Below are positions 7,329 through 13,993 of a stretch of DNA of 20,326 nucleotides, one piece after another (position 1 is the first letter of the stretch; the number at the start of each line of letters is the position of its first letter). Under the pieces are notes generated by a model, which was not told the DNA's origin, did no database searches, and worked only from the letters and a program-made list of their open reading frames with translations. Source of the stretch: an uncultured Lachnoclostridium sp. (GTDB lineage: Bacteria > Bacillota > Clostridia > Lachnospirales > Lachnospiraceae); assembly GCA_902464595.1 (NCBI GenBank), contig CABQJX010000043.1:1-20326 (forward strand), read 5' to 3'. The position numbers were made by a program, and so were the translations under genes.

Positions 7329-8261
7329 TTATAGGAGCTCCGAAAGCCCGTACAACAGAAGAAAGGATAGGAGGCTGGAAAGCAGCTTCCACCACATATA
7401 ATGCCAGATGGATAATCTGGCATTTTTTAATACGCTTTTTGTCTGGAACAGCCCGGACAATCCGCCGAAACTTCCGGCGGCGGCAGTGAGCATGAGGCCT
7501 GCCCGGCCGGAAACCTGGGAACAGATGGCAGCGATGCCGGTGGTCATTTCCACCCCTCCTAAAAATGCACAGCGGAACAGGGTAGGGATAGGAAGACGGG
7601 AGAGATATAGGGCCAGTATGGAAAAGAGCATGATATATCCACCGATTTTTACCATGATCTCAAAGGAGTCTATGAGGTAGCTGTCAAAGGAAAAGCTTCC
7701 TTCTTTTATGGGCTCCTTTTTTTCTATGACAGAAGACCGCTCTGCCCCATAAAATTTTTTCGCAAGGAAGGAGAGGGGCAGTATAGGAATATAGATAGAG
7801 GCGGCAAGAGACCAGGAGGGCCACATGGGGCTGAGGGGGACAGATTTTGCCTGGGAGGCCATATAGCCCAGGATGAACATGGGGCTGGGAAAGCTGCTGA
7901 TGGCAAGAAGATACTTTCCTTCTGTGGGGGAGATCCTGCCGGATTCCACAAAATCGTTGGTCATCTTTGCCCCCATGGGATAGCCGCAGAGAAGCCCGCA
8001 GATCAGACAGAAGCTTCCCTGCTCTGAAAGGGAAAAGAAACGGGTCAAGATAGGCTTAAATGGGAGAGTCAGAAGGGAAATCCCGTTAAAAGCCACAATT
8101 ACACCGGTGCAGAGCATAAAGGGAAGGAGTGTGGGAAGTACGGTATTGGCCCACAAAAGAAGGCCCTGTCTGGCTCCTGTGAGGGAAAGGGAGGGGTGGG
8201 AAAGCAGAAGGAACAGACAGCATACCGCAAGGAAGCTGCCAGCGGATTTTTTCATAGCCAC
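7329..8261 (-). CDS. ylbJ: Sporulation integral membrane protein YlbJ
   Basis: This protein of about 310 residues has roughly eight hydrophobic segments. It contains the motif CGYPMGAK (92-99), seen in YlbJ and related nucleoside-recognition (Gate) domain proteins, followed by SGRISPTEGKYLLA and SFPSPMFILGY. In Bacillus, ylbJ lies next to coaD and is needed for normal spore formation; its transport function is not settled. Here it is inverted and converges on the coaD operon. The protein is shorter than the roughly 400 residues I recall for Bacillus, apparently without gaps in the core. The start is GTG 8261 or ATG 8255. Neither has a strong ribosome site, only AGGTGG overlapping the GTG. The coding DNA near its end holds the antisense terminator of the opposite operon. 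Confidence 0.85.
   Translation of the reverse strand: MAMKKSAGSFLAVCCLFLLLSHPSLSLTGARQGLLLWANTVLPTLLPFMLCTGVIVAFNGISLLTLPFKPILTRFFSLSEQGSFCLICGLLCGYPMGAKMTNDFVESGRISPTEGKYLLAISSFPSPMFILGYMASQAKSVPLSPMWPSWSLAASIYIPILPLSFLAKKFYGAERSSVIEKKEPIKEGSFSFDSYLIDSFEIMVKIGGYIMLFSILALYLSRLPIPTLFRCAFLGGVEMTTGIAAICSQVSGRAGLMLTAAAGSFGGLSGLFQTKSVLKNARLSIWHYMWWKLLSSLLSFLLLYGLSELL
7401..7428 (+). terminator. Terminator of rsmD-coaD operon, inside ylbJ antisense
   Basis: A perfect 9-bp stem, ATGCCAGAT (7401-7409) with ATCTGGCAT (7415-7423), closes a 5-nt loop. T residues run from 7423 to 7428. It faces the plus strand and lies about 95 nt after the coiled-coil gene's stop, entirely within the ylbJ coding region. 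On the ylbJ strand the same bases encode NARLSIWH. Confidence 0.85.
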
Positions 8262-8308
8262 CTGAATACAATGAGTTTATATAACTATATTGGAGGAAAA
8301 GGTGAGCT

Positions 8309-9343
8309 ATGACTTTCATTGTGATCCTGATATTAGCGGTATTCCACTGTTCAATCGCCGGATACCTGACGGAAAACCCGGATTATTATCAATTAAGGGC
8401 AGATTCCTGGGAAAGTGAAGATTTCAGGGCTATGAAGCTGGGAGAAGCCTTTGTGGAAATGGAAGCTTTAGATGGAGACTTCATTGCCTCTCTTATGCTG
8501 GAATATGACTATGATCTGAGGAAAATGAAGAAAGAGGATTTGAGACAATGGGAAGGAAAAGGGATTTTTTCAAAAAAAATGAGGCTAAAAGCCGGGACTG
8601 CGAAAGAGGTAAAGCCTAGAGCCTACAAAAACCTTCGGGAAGCGTATGAAATGGCATGGAAGGACTTGAAATATTTCCCTATTCCCCGGTCCACAGACGA
8701 TAAAATGCCGGATATAACATATCAGGACAGCTGGGGAGAGGGGAGAAGCTATGAAAGCAGCCAGGGAAAGAAAAAAATAGCTTCTATTTATGAGAAAAAA
8801 TCTCAAAATAGAGAAAAAGATAAGGAAGAAGGCAGCAGAGATTCTGGCAAAGAAGAATATTGTGAGAAAAAAACTTATGAGAAAAAAACTCACGAAGAAA
8901 AATCTCATAAAGAAGCATCTCGCGAAGAAGTTCGCAAAGGAGCGGAGCGAAGGCATGAAGGCTGTGATCTTATGGGAGATAAACTTCCTCCGGGAAGCTA
9001 TCCGGTTGTGTCGATGACCGACGGTGTGGTTGAACAAGTGGGCTGGCTGGAGCTGGGAGGGTGGCGGGTGGGAATCCGGGCCCCAGGAGGAGCTTATTTC
9101 TATTATGCCCATTTGTACCGCTATGCAGGGAATCTGCAAAAGGGAGATCCGGTTCAGGCTGGTCAGCTCATCGGCTATATGGGGGATACAGGATATGGGA
9201 AGAAAGAAGGAACCAGGGGAAAATTCCCATGCCACCTCCATGTAGGGATATATTTAAGGGACAGCCAGGGAGAGGAGATGGCCATAAATCCCTATTGGCT
9301 CCTTCGATGGCTGGAAAAGAAAAGGCTGATCTTCTCTTATTGA
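8309..9343 (+). CDS. M23 family metallopeptidase with Lys/Glu-rich insertion
   Basis: This 344-residue protein begins with a hydrophobic segment (about 2-19) that could be a signal peptide or anchor, though no basic residue precedes it. The C-terminal LytM-type M23 domain has the zinc motifs HEGCD (His216, Asp220) and HLH (309-311), plus YYAHLYRYAGNLQKGDPV, so it should be an active peptidoglycan endopeptidase. The usual short link between GEGRSYE (143-149) and HEGCD is replaced by about 64 charged residues with pentapeptide repeats. ATG 8309 has GGAGG (8292-8296) upstream and an in-frame stop just before. The gene diverges from ylbJ, so a sporulation role (compare SpoIIQ) is possible but unproven. 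Its stop codon lies in the loop of a terminator hairpin. Confidence 0.88.
   Translation: MTFIVILILAVFHCSIAGYLTENPDYYQLRADSWESEDFRAMKLGEAFVEMEALDGDFIASLMLEYDYDLRKMKKEDLRQWEGKGIFSKKMRLKAGTAKEVKPRAYKNLREAYEMAWKDLKYFPIPRSTDDKMPDITYQDSWGEGRSYESSQGKKKIASIYEKKSQNREKDKEEGSRDSGKEEYCEKKTYEKKTHEEKSHKEASREEVRKGAERRHEGCDLMGDKLPPGSYPVVSMTDGVVEQVGWLELGGWRVGIRAPGGAYFYYAHLYRYAGNLQKGDPVQAGQLIGYMGDTGYGKKEGTRGKFPCHLHVGIYLRDSQGEEMAINPYWLLRWLEKKRLIFSY
8864..8938 (+). repeat. Five degenerate 15-bp coding repeats in the M23 gene
   Basis: Five tandem 15-nt units encode EKKTY, EKKTH, EEKSH, KEASR and EEVRK (residues 186-210). The first two units differ only in the last codon; the later ones diverge step by step. A looser copy, EKKSQ, occurs about 70 nt upstream. 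Confidence 0.8.
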
Positions 9344-9373
9344 GCCAAGAGAAAATCAGCCTGTGGATTTTGG
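9323..9373. terminator. Bidirectional terminator spanning the M23 stop codon
   Basis: A 16-bp stem with one mismatch pairs AGGCTGATCTTCTCTT (9323-9338) with AAGAGAAAATCAGCCT (9347-9362) around an 8-nt loop. The M23 TGA (9341-9343) lies in the loop. On the minus strand TTTCTTTTC follows the stem, a good terminator for the EAL gene. On the plus strand the T run is weaker (GGATTTT, to 9370). Confidence 0.8.
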
Positions 9374-9398
9374 ATCATCTGGAGAGATGGGATCCGGT

Positions 9399-9872
9399 TT
9401 ACCGTTTCATTTTTAATTTTTCTTCTTTGATAATAGCCCGGGATTCCTCCAGGGTAGAGCCCATTACCTTTAAGAGGACATCCTGCTCAATGGTAGGGGC
9501 ATAGTAAAATCCCTGCTGATACTGGCAGTGGCAGCGGTTCAGGATTTCCAGCTGATTTTCCGTTTCAGCGCCCTCTGCGATGATACGCACGCCCAGCTGG
9601 CCAGCCATTTGGATCAATCCCCCAATGATGGAGGCACAGCGGGGATTGGTCTCTAACTGCCATACAAACATGCGCTCCAGCTTAACTGTCTGGATGGGAA
9701 AATCCAAAAGGCTGGACACAGGGTAACAGCCAGAGCCAAAGTCATTGAGAACCAGCTCTACCCCCATGCGTTCCAGCTCCTGGAGCGTTTCATTGATATT
9801 CAGATAAACGCTGGAGAGCGCGTCATCCTGGAGCTCCAGGGCCAGCTTTCCGCGGGGAATATCATTATTCCT
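9399..9872 (-). pseudogene. EAL-domain 3' half, separated from its gene by a frameshift
   Basis: This frame is open from 9872 to the TAA at 9399-9401. It reads NDIPRGKLALEL, LNDFGSGCYPVSSLLDFPI, TVKLERMF, IIAEGAETENQLEIL and QGFYYAP, the second half of an EAL phosphodiesterase domain. It continues the upstream GGDEF-EAL protein after removal of one base; the two frames overlap only at 9865-9872. Key positions are altered: the catalytic DDFG is NDFG, and the usual Asp in the LKID-like motif is Glu. There is no convincing ribosome site for separate translation from ATG 9767. It is probably not expressed as an independent protein, unless the shift is a sequencing error or is bypassed. Confidence 0.8.
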
Positions 9873-10782
9873 TCAGGACACTGCTTACCTGCTCCAGAAA
9901 ATCTTCCTGGAGCAAAAGGACGGGAGATACGGGGATACAGATGGATTCAAAATCCCTTCCGGCATTCAGAAGCTGACGGATGCAGCTGCCTGCATGGCTC
10001 AGGGCATAGTAGCCGATGGCCCGGATCTGGCCGGAATCTTCCGCAATAGGGAGAAACTCCCCTGCGCCCACCAGGCCGATCCCCTGGATAAAGATACGCA
10101 TATAGGAGTCAGCGCGGGTAAAGCGGCCGTCTTCCATCCTGCATGTGGGGCGGTAGCGCACCTCCAATTCATTTTTTTCCAAAGCAGTCTGGAGATACAG
10201 AGCGATCGTCTGACGGCGGACTGCCTGGGAATGAAGGTGGCTGTCATAAACGGCCAGCTGGTTTGGGCCAAATTCTGCGGCCGCAGATACAGCCATGTCA
10301 AGACGTTTGAGAAGGTCGTCTGTCTGAGTTGCATGGCCGGGATAGGAACAGATTCCGATCTGGACGGAGCAGAGGCAGTCTACGCCGGAGATCTTCCAGA
10401 CAGCGCCAAAGCGCTCCAATATCTGCTCTGCCAGGGCAGAAGCCTGCCCTTCGGAGGTGTTTTCTAAGATCATCAAAAATTCCACTCCAATGTAGCGGTA
10501 AAGATTTCCTCCTGAAAGTTCTTTTAAGTAGGACTGGATCTGTGCCAGCAATTCATCACAATAACTATATCCGAAGGTTTTGTTGAGGTTTTTAAAATTT
10601 TCCAGATAGAGCTTCAGCACAGTGCCCTTTGAGGAAGGGTCGTTAAAAAGGGAATCCAGCCTTGTAAGGCAGGCCTTTTTTCCTTCTATGCTCTGGCCGG
10701 AGCTCAGTGAAGAACACGCCGTTTCTTTTTCGGGAACGCGTACCTCCTCTGTCCTCTTCTTCTTTGGGGTAAATAAACCCAT
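9865..10782 (-). CDS. Degenerate GGDEF domain protein with truncated EAL domain
   Basis: This 305-residue soluble protein has a short charged N-terminus, a GGDEF-like domain (about 40-180) and the first part of an EAL-like domain (about 190-305). A TAA (9865-9867) then stops the frame in mid-domain. The GGDEF signature reads IGVEF (98-102), and the EAL signature region reads ADSYMR (224-229). Diguanylate cyclase and c-di-GMP phosphodiesterase activity are therefore both unlikely, and it may have served as a ligand-binding or regulatory protein. The intact ancestor would have had about 460 residues. ATG 10780-10782 has a strong AAAGGAGG ribosome site, and a good promoter lies upstream, so the truncated product could still be made. 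Confidence 0.8.
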   Translation of the reverse strand: MGLFTPKKKRTEEVRVPEKETACSSLSSGQSIEGKKACLTRLDSLFNDPSSKGTVLKLYLENFKNLNKTFGYSYCDELLAQIQSYLKELSGGNLYRYIGVEFLMILENTSEGQASALAEQILERFGAVWKISGVDCLCSVQIGICSYPGHATQTDDLLKRLDMAVSAAAEFGPNQLAVYDSHLHSQAVRRQTIALYLQTALEKNELEVRYRPTCRMEDGRFTRADSYMRIFIQGIGLVGAGEFLPIAEDSGQIRAIGYYALSHAGSCIRQLLNAGRDFESICIPVSPVLLLQEDFLEQVSSVLKE

Positions 10783-10823
10783 AGTTGGTTCCTCCTTTGT
10801 TCTTTTTCATACGCTCAAACCCT

Positions 10824-10852
10824 ATTATAATATAAAACAGAGGGAACTACAA
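10824..10852 (-). promoter_or_regulatory. Sigma-A promoter of the GGDEF-EAL gene
   Basis: On the minus strand, TTGTAG (10847-10852) and TATAAT (10824-10829) are 17 bp apart. The -10 is about 40 bp before the start codon. The surroundings are AT-rich. Confidence 0.65.
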
Positions 10853-10872
10853 TTTCAAGATTTTCTTTTTGT

Positions 10873-10900
10873 TTGCAAATTGTTTTAACTATGGTATAAT
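10873..10900 (+). promoter_or_regulatory. pyrH: Distal pyrH promoter P1
   Basis: A perfect TATAAT (10895-10900) carries an extended TG at the right place (TGGTATAAT). TTGCAA (10873-10878) lies 16 bp upstream as a partial -35. A transcript from here would begin near 10907 and include the whole hairpin-rich leader, about 140 nt. Confidence 0.6.
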
Positions 10901-10901
10901 A

Positions 10902-11002
10902 TCGCCAGAGGCGTATATGATACCGCGCCCATTTGCTCCGAGCGTCAGCGAGGAAATTTCCATTACAAATGGTGCGCATCCCCCGGAGGGGCCGTAGCAA
11001 AG
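10902..11002. repeat. Hairpin-rich element bounded by 13-bp direct repeats
   Basis: The segment lies between two identical copies of CTATGGTATAATA (10889-10901 and 11003-11015). It can fold into a CGCC-AGA-GGCG hairpin and a long stem, GAT/GCGCCCATTTG (10919-10935) with CAAATGG/GCGC/ATC (10966-10980). The palindrome GGAAATTTCC (10952-10961) lies in the large loop, and a CCCC-CGGA-GGGG hairpin (10980-10991) follows. No convincing gene is visible. It could be a small mobile repeat, a structured leader or an operator region; the sequence alone does not decide. Confidence 0.5.
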
Positions 11003-11015
11003 CTATGGTATAATA
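11003..11015 (+). promoter_or_regulatory. pyrH: Proximal pyrH promoter P2 (extended -10)
   Basis: TGGTATAAT ends at 11014, identical to P1 over 13 bp, but no -35 match is visible 16-18 bp upstream. A transcript would begin near 11021, giving a leader of about 28 nt before the pyrH start. Confidence 0.5.
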
Positions 11016-11048
11016 GGCACAGATATTGCAGTAAGGAGAAAAATCTTT

Positions 11049-11750
11049 ATGAAGATGAATCGGGTATTCTTAAAATTAAGCGGAGAGGCATTGGCCGGCT
11101 CTAAAAAGACAGGGTTTGATGAGGACACAGTAAAGGAAGTGGCCAGGCAGGTAAAGCTCTCTGTAGATGCAGGGGTACAGGTAGGCATTGTCATCGGCGG
11201 AGGCAATTTCTGGCGGGGACGCACCAGCGAGGCCATTGACCGGACAAAGGCAGATCAGATCGGTATGCTGGCTACCATTATGAACTGTATTTATGTGTCA
11301 GAGATATTCCGTAATGCCGGCATGGAAACCCAGATATTTACCCCATTCTCCTGCGGTTCCATGACAGAGCTGTTCTCAAAGGATAAGGCCAACCGCTGTT
11401 TTGAAGCAGGAAATGTGGTGTTTTTTGCAGGCGGGACAGGTCATCCTTATTTTTCAACCGATACAGGGATTGCCCTCAGGGCGATTGAAATGGAGGCAGA
11501 CTGTATCCTGTTAGCTAAGGCGATCGACGGGGTATATGACAGTGATCCGAAGCTTAACCCGGAGGCGAAAAAGTATGACACCATTTCCATTCAGGAGGTC
11601 ATTGATAAACAGCTTGCGGTGGTGGATCTGACTGCCTCCATCATGTGCATGGAGCACAAAATGCCAATGGCAGTATTCAGCCTCAATGAGAAGGACGGAA
11701 TTGCAAACGCCATGCAGGGAAAGATCAATGGGACCATCGTGACCGCTTAA
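11049..11750 (+). CDS. pyrH: UMP kinase
   Basis: PyrH phosphorylates UMP to UDP with ATP and is the bacterial hexameric enzyme of the amino acid kinase fold, allosterically controlled by GTP and UTP in the family. The 233-residue protein shows FLKLSGEALAG near the N-terminus, VIGGGNFWRGR, FFAGGTGHPYFSTDT and LAKAIDGVYDSDPK, all characteristic. ATG 11049 has AAGGAG (11033-11038) about 10 nt upstream. It opens the pyrH-frr-uppS-cdsA-dxr-rseP-ispG-polC cluster. No rpsB-tsf pair precedes it here, unlike in Bacillus; a divergent GGDEF-EAL gene is there instead. The leader has two -10 regions and strong hairpins. Confidence 0.97.
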   Translation: MKMNRVFLKLSGEALAGSKKTGFDEDTVKEVARQVKLSVDAGVQVGIVIGGGNFWRGRTSEAIDRTKADQIGMLATIMNCIYVSEIFRNAGMETQIFTPFSCGSMTELFSKDKANRCFEAGNVVFFAGGTGHPYFSTDTGIALRAIEMEADCILLAKAIDGVYDSDPKLNPEAKKYDTISIQEVIDKQLAVVDLTASIMCMEHKMPMAVFSLNEKDGIANAMQGKINGTIVTA

Positions 11751-11817
11751 GGCAGCTGTCAAAAGCAGCTTTGCCTGGGGACGGTATGATACCATTATAA
11801 AAATTAGGAGGAAATTT

Positions 11818-12369
11818 ATGGAAGATTTGAAATTTTATGAGGACAAAATGAATAAGACATTGGATGTACTTCTGTCCGATTACGGCACAATCCGCGCAGG
11901 AAGAGCCAATCCCCATGTGTTAGATAAGATTAAGGTAGATTACTACGGCACACCGACTCCCCTTCAGCAGGTGGGCAATATATCGGTTCCCGAGGCCCGT
12001 ATGATCGTGATCCAGCCTTGGGAAAAGAGCCTTCTCAAACCGATCGAGAAAGCACTTTTGACTTCTGAACTGGGCATCAATCCTACAAACGATGGAAGCT
12101 GTATCCGTCTCGTATTCCCAGAGATGACAGAGGAGCGCAGAAAGGAAGTATCCAAGGACGTTAAGAAGAAAGGGGATAATGCAAAGGTAGCGCTGCGCAA
12201 TATCCGCCGCGACGCCAATGAGGCATTTAAGAAGGCTGAGAAAGCAGCAGAGATTTCTGAGGACGATCTGACTGAGATGACAGAAAAGATGCAGAAGCTT
12301 ACCGATAAGATGGTTGAGAAGATCGATAAGGCTGTGGAGGAGAAGACAAAGGAGATCATGACAGTATAG
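11818..12369 (+). CDS. frr: Ribosome recycling factor
   Basis: RRF, with EF-G, splits post-termination 70S ribosomes. The protein is 183 residues, the standard length. It has the TIRAGRANPHVLDKI block, YYGTPTPLQQVGNISVPEAR and the helical C-terminal region ending in EEKTKEIMTV. ATG 11818 has a strong AGGAGG (11806-11811) 6 nt upstream. The 67-nt gap after pyrH contains an odd palindrome, GGTATGATACC (11783-11793), but no clear promoter. A hairpin follows the stop codon before uppS. Confidence 0.97.
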   Translation: MEDLKFYEDKMNKTLDVLLSDYGTIRAGRANPHVLDKIKVDYYGTPTPLQQVGNISVPEARMIVIQPWEKSLLKPIEKALLTSELGINPTNDGSCIRLVFPEMTEERRKEVSKDVKKKGDNAKVALRNIRRDANEAFKKAEKAAEISEDDLTEMTEKMQKLTDKMVEKIDKAVEEKTKEIMTV

Positions 12370-12397
12370 TCATGGAACATACAAAATGAATAACGGG

Positions 12398-12422
12398 GGC
12401 AGGAGGGACTCCTGCCTCTTTC
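12398..12422 (+). terminator. Attenuator-like hairpin between frr and uppS
   Basis: A perfect 8-bp GC-rich stem, GGCAGGAG (12398-12405) with CTCCTGCC (12409-12416), closes a 3-nt loop. TCTTTC follows. The T run is interrupted, so partial termination or an RNA-stability element is more likely than a full stop within the operon. Confidence 0.55.
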
Positions 12423-12451
12423 AAATTACCCAAAGAAAGGCAGAAAAGAGA

Positions 12452-13171
12452 ATGGCATTGGATAAAGATATGGTGATACCCCAGCATGTGGCCCTGATAT
12501 TGGACGGAAATGGCCGTTGGGCGAAAAAAAGAGGCCTTCCCCGCACCATGGGCCATAAGGAGGGCTGTATCACCGTGGAGAAAACGGTGGAGACCGCGGC
12601 CCGCATGGGGATCCGTTATCTGACCGTTTATGGATTTTCTACAGAGAACTGGAAGCGGTCCTCCGAGGAGGTGGGGGCTCTTATGCAGCTGTTCCGCTAC
12701 TATATGGTCCGCCTTTTGAAGGTGGCCTCAGCCAACAATGTGCGTGTGAAGATGATCGGTGACAGGAACCGTTTTGCAAAGGATATTATCCAGGGGATCA
12801 ACCGGCTGGAGGAGGAAACAAAGGACAATACAGGTCTTACCTTTGTCATAGCGGTTAATTACGGCGGCCGGGATGAGATCCGAAGGGCGGCTTCCCGGCT
12901 GGCAGAGGACTGTGCTCAGGGAAAGGTAGCTGCTTCGGAGGTTGATGAGCAGCTGTTTGCTTCCTATCTTGATACCGCCGGTATGCCGGATCCAGATCTT
13001 TTGATCCGTACCAGCGGGGAGATGCGTCTTTCCAATTACCTTTTATGGCAGCTGGCCTATACGGAGATCGTAGTTACGGACTGCCTGTGGCCGGATTTTA
13101 GCCAGGAAGAATTGGAGAAGGCCATCATACAGTATAATCAGAGAGACCGTCGGTTCGGTGCGGTCAAGTAA
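12452..13171 (+). CDS. uppS: Isoprenyl transferase (undecaprenyl diphosphate synthase)
   Basis: UppS adds isopentenyl units to farnesyl diphosphate in cis, making the C55 carrier for peptidoglycan synthesis. The 239-residue protein has the catalytic DGNGRWAKKRGLPR (Asp18), YGFSTENW (60-67), AVNYGGRDEI and DLLIRTSGEMRLSN, all family signatures. I chose ATG 12452 because family members start shortly before the VALILDGNGRWA block. The earlier in-frame ATG 12386 has no ribosome site, and its extra 22 codons would run through the hairpin at 12398-12416. The ribosome site before 12452 is weak (AAAGG, about 11 nt away). uppS-cdsA-dxr is a conserved order. Confidence 0.95.
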   Translation: MALDKDMVIPQHVALILDGNGRWAKKRGLPRTMGHKEGCITVEKTVETAARMGIRYLTVYGFSTENWKRSSEEVGALMQLFRYYMVRLLKVASANNVRVKMIGDRNRFAKDIIQGINRLEEETKDNTGLTFVIAVNYGGRDEIRRAASRLAEDCAQGKVAASEVDEQLFASYLDTAGMPDPDLLIRTSGEMRLSNYLLWQLAYTEIVVTDCLWPDFSQEELEKAIIQYNQRDRRFGAVK

Positions 13172-13192
13172 GGAGACGGAAAGGAGAGAGCC

Positions 13193-13993
13193 ATGTTTAC
13201 GACCCGACTGATCAGCGGAATTGTACTGGTGCTTTTATCCATCGTGATCGTAGGGCAGGGGGGAATTCTGCTTTTTACAGCCACAGCCCTCATATCCCTC
13301 ATTGGATTGTTTGAGCTGTACCGGGCCCTGGGAATGCAGAGGCGTTCCCTGGCTGTGGCCGGTTACCTGACAGCCTGCACTTATTATGGGCTTTTGTGGT
13401 TTGAGGGGCAGCGCTATGTAACTCTTATGATCATCGTCTGCCTTATGGTCATGATGTCCTTTTATGTGTTTACCTTCCCTGAGTATAAGACAGAGGAGGT
13501 CACAGGAGCCTTTTTTGGAGTCTGTTATGTTCCGATCATGCTGTCCTTCCTTTACCAGACCAGGGCCATGGGCGACGGAGCGTATCTGGTTTGGCTGATC
13601 TACTTAAGTTCCTGGGGCTGCGACACTTGCGCTTACTGTGTGGGGATGCTGTTTGGAAAACATAGGCTGGCTCCGGTCTTGAGTCCTAAAAAGTCCATTG
13701 AGGGGGCTGTGGGCGGAGTTGTGGGGGCAGCTCTTTTGGGATTTATTTATGCCACTTTGTTTGGAAGCCAGATGGCGGAGCTCCACAGTCCGCGGTTAAG
13801 CTGTACCGCAGCCTGCGCGATCGCGGCTGTGATCTCTCAGATTGGAGATCTGGCGGCTTCCGCGATCAAGAGAAATCACAATATCAAGGATTATGGACGC
13901 CTGATCCCAGGACATGGGGGGATTTTGGACCGATTTGACAGCATGATCTTTACAGCTCCGGCTATTTATTTTGCCCTGACCTTTTTTCCGTAG
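13193..13993 (+). CDS. cdsA: Phosphatidate cytidylyltransferase
   Basis: CdsA makes CDP-diacylglycerol from phosphatidic acid and CTP at the membrane, the branch point of phospholipid synthesis. The 266-residue protein has about seven membrane segments. It carries the PROSITE-type CTP transferase signature near the C-terminus, SAIKRNHNIKDYGRLIPGHG followed by GILDRFDS. LFGKHRLAPVLSPKKSIEGA is the other conserved block. ATG 13193 follows AAGGAG (13181-13186) at 6 nt. It lies 21 nt after uppS, so it is in the same transcript. Confidence 0.96.
   Translation: MFTTRLISGIVLVLLSIVIVGQGGILLFTATALISLIGLFELYRALGMQRRSLAVAGYLTACTYYGLLWFEGQRYVTLMIIVCLMVMMSFYVFTFPEYKTEEVTGAFFGVCYVPIMLSFLYQTRAMGDGAYLVWLIYLSSWGCDTCAYCVGMLFGKHRLAPVLSPKKSIEGAVGGVVGAALLGFIYATLFGSQMAELHSPRLSCTAACAIAAVISQIGDLAASAIKRNHNIKDYGRLIPGHGGILDRFDSMIFTAPAIYFALTFFP

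Noticed and set aside
8864..8938. Possible CRISPR-like tandem repeat
   Set aside because: The units are adjacent 15-mers in a coding frame without spacers.
8585..9241. A 218-codon minus-strand frame opposite the M23 gene
   Set aside because: The Phe/Leu-rich translation is the complement of the Lys/Glu-rich linker; no real membrane protein is implied.
9994..10467. A 157-codon plus-strand frame opposite the GGDEF-EAL gene
   Set aside because: Antisense shadow; the minus strand has the promoter, ribosome site and recognisable domains.
10815..11000. A 61-codon minus-strand frame through the pyrH leader
   Set aside because: It runs through hairpins and promoters and looks like translated regulatory or repeat DNA rather than a gene.
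11783..11793. Palindrome GGTATGATACC between pyrH and frr as a promoter or operator
   Set aside because: The -10-like TATGAT has no -35 at a usable distance, and the palindrome is short; not enough to call a site.
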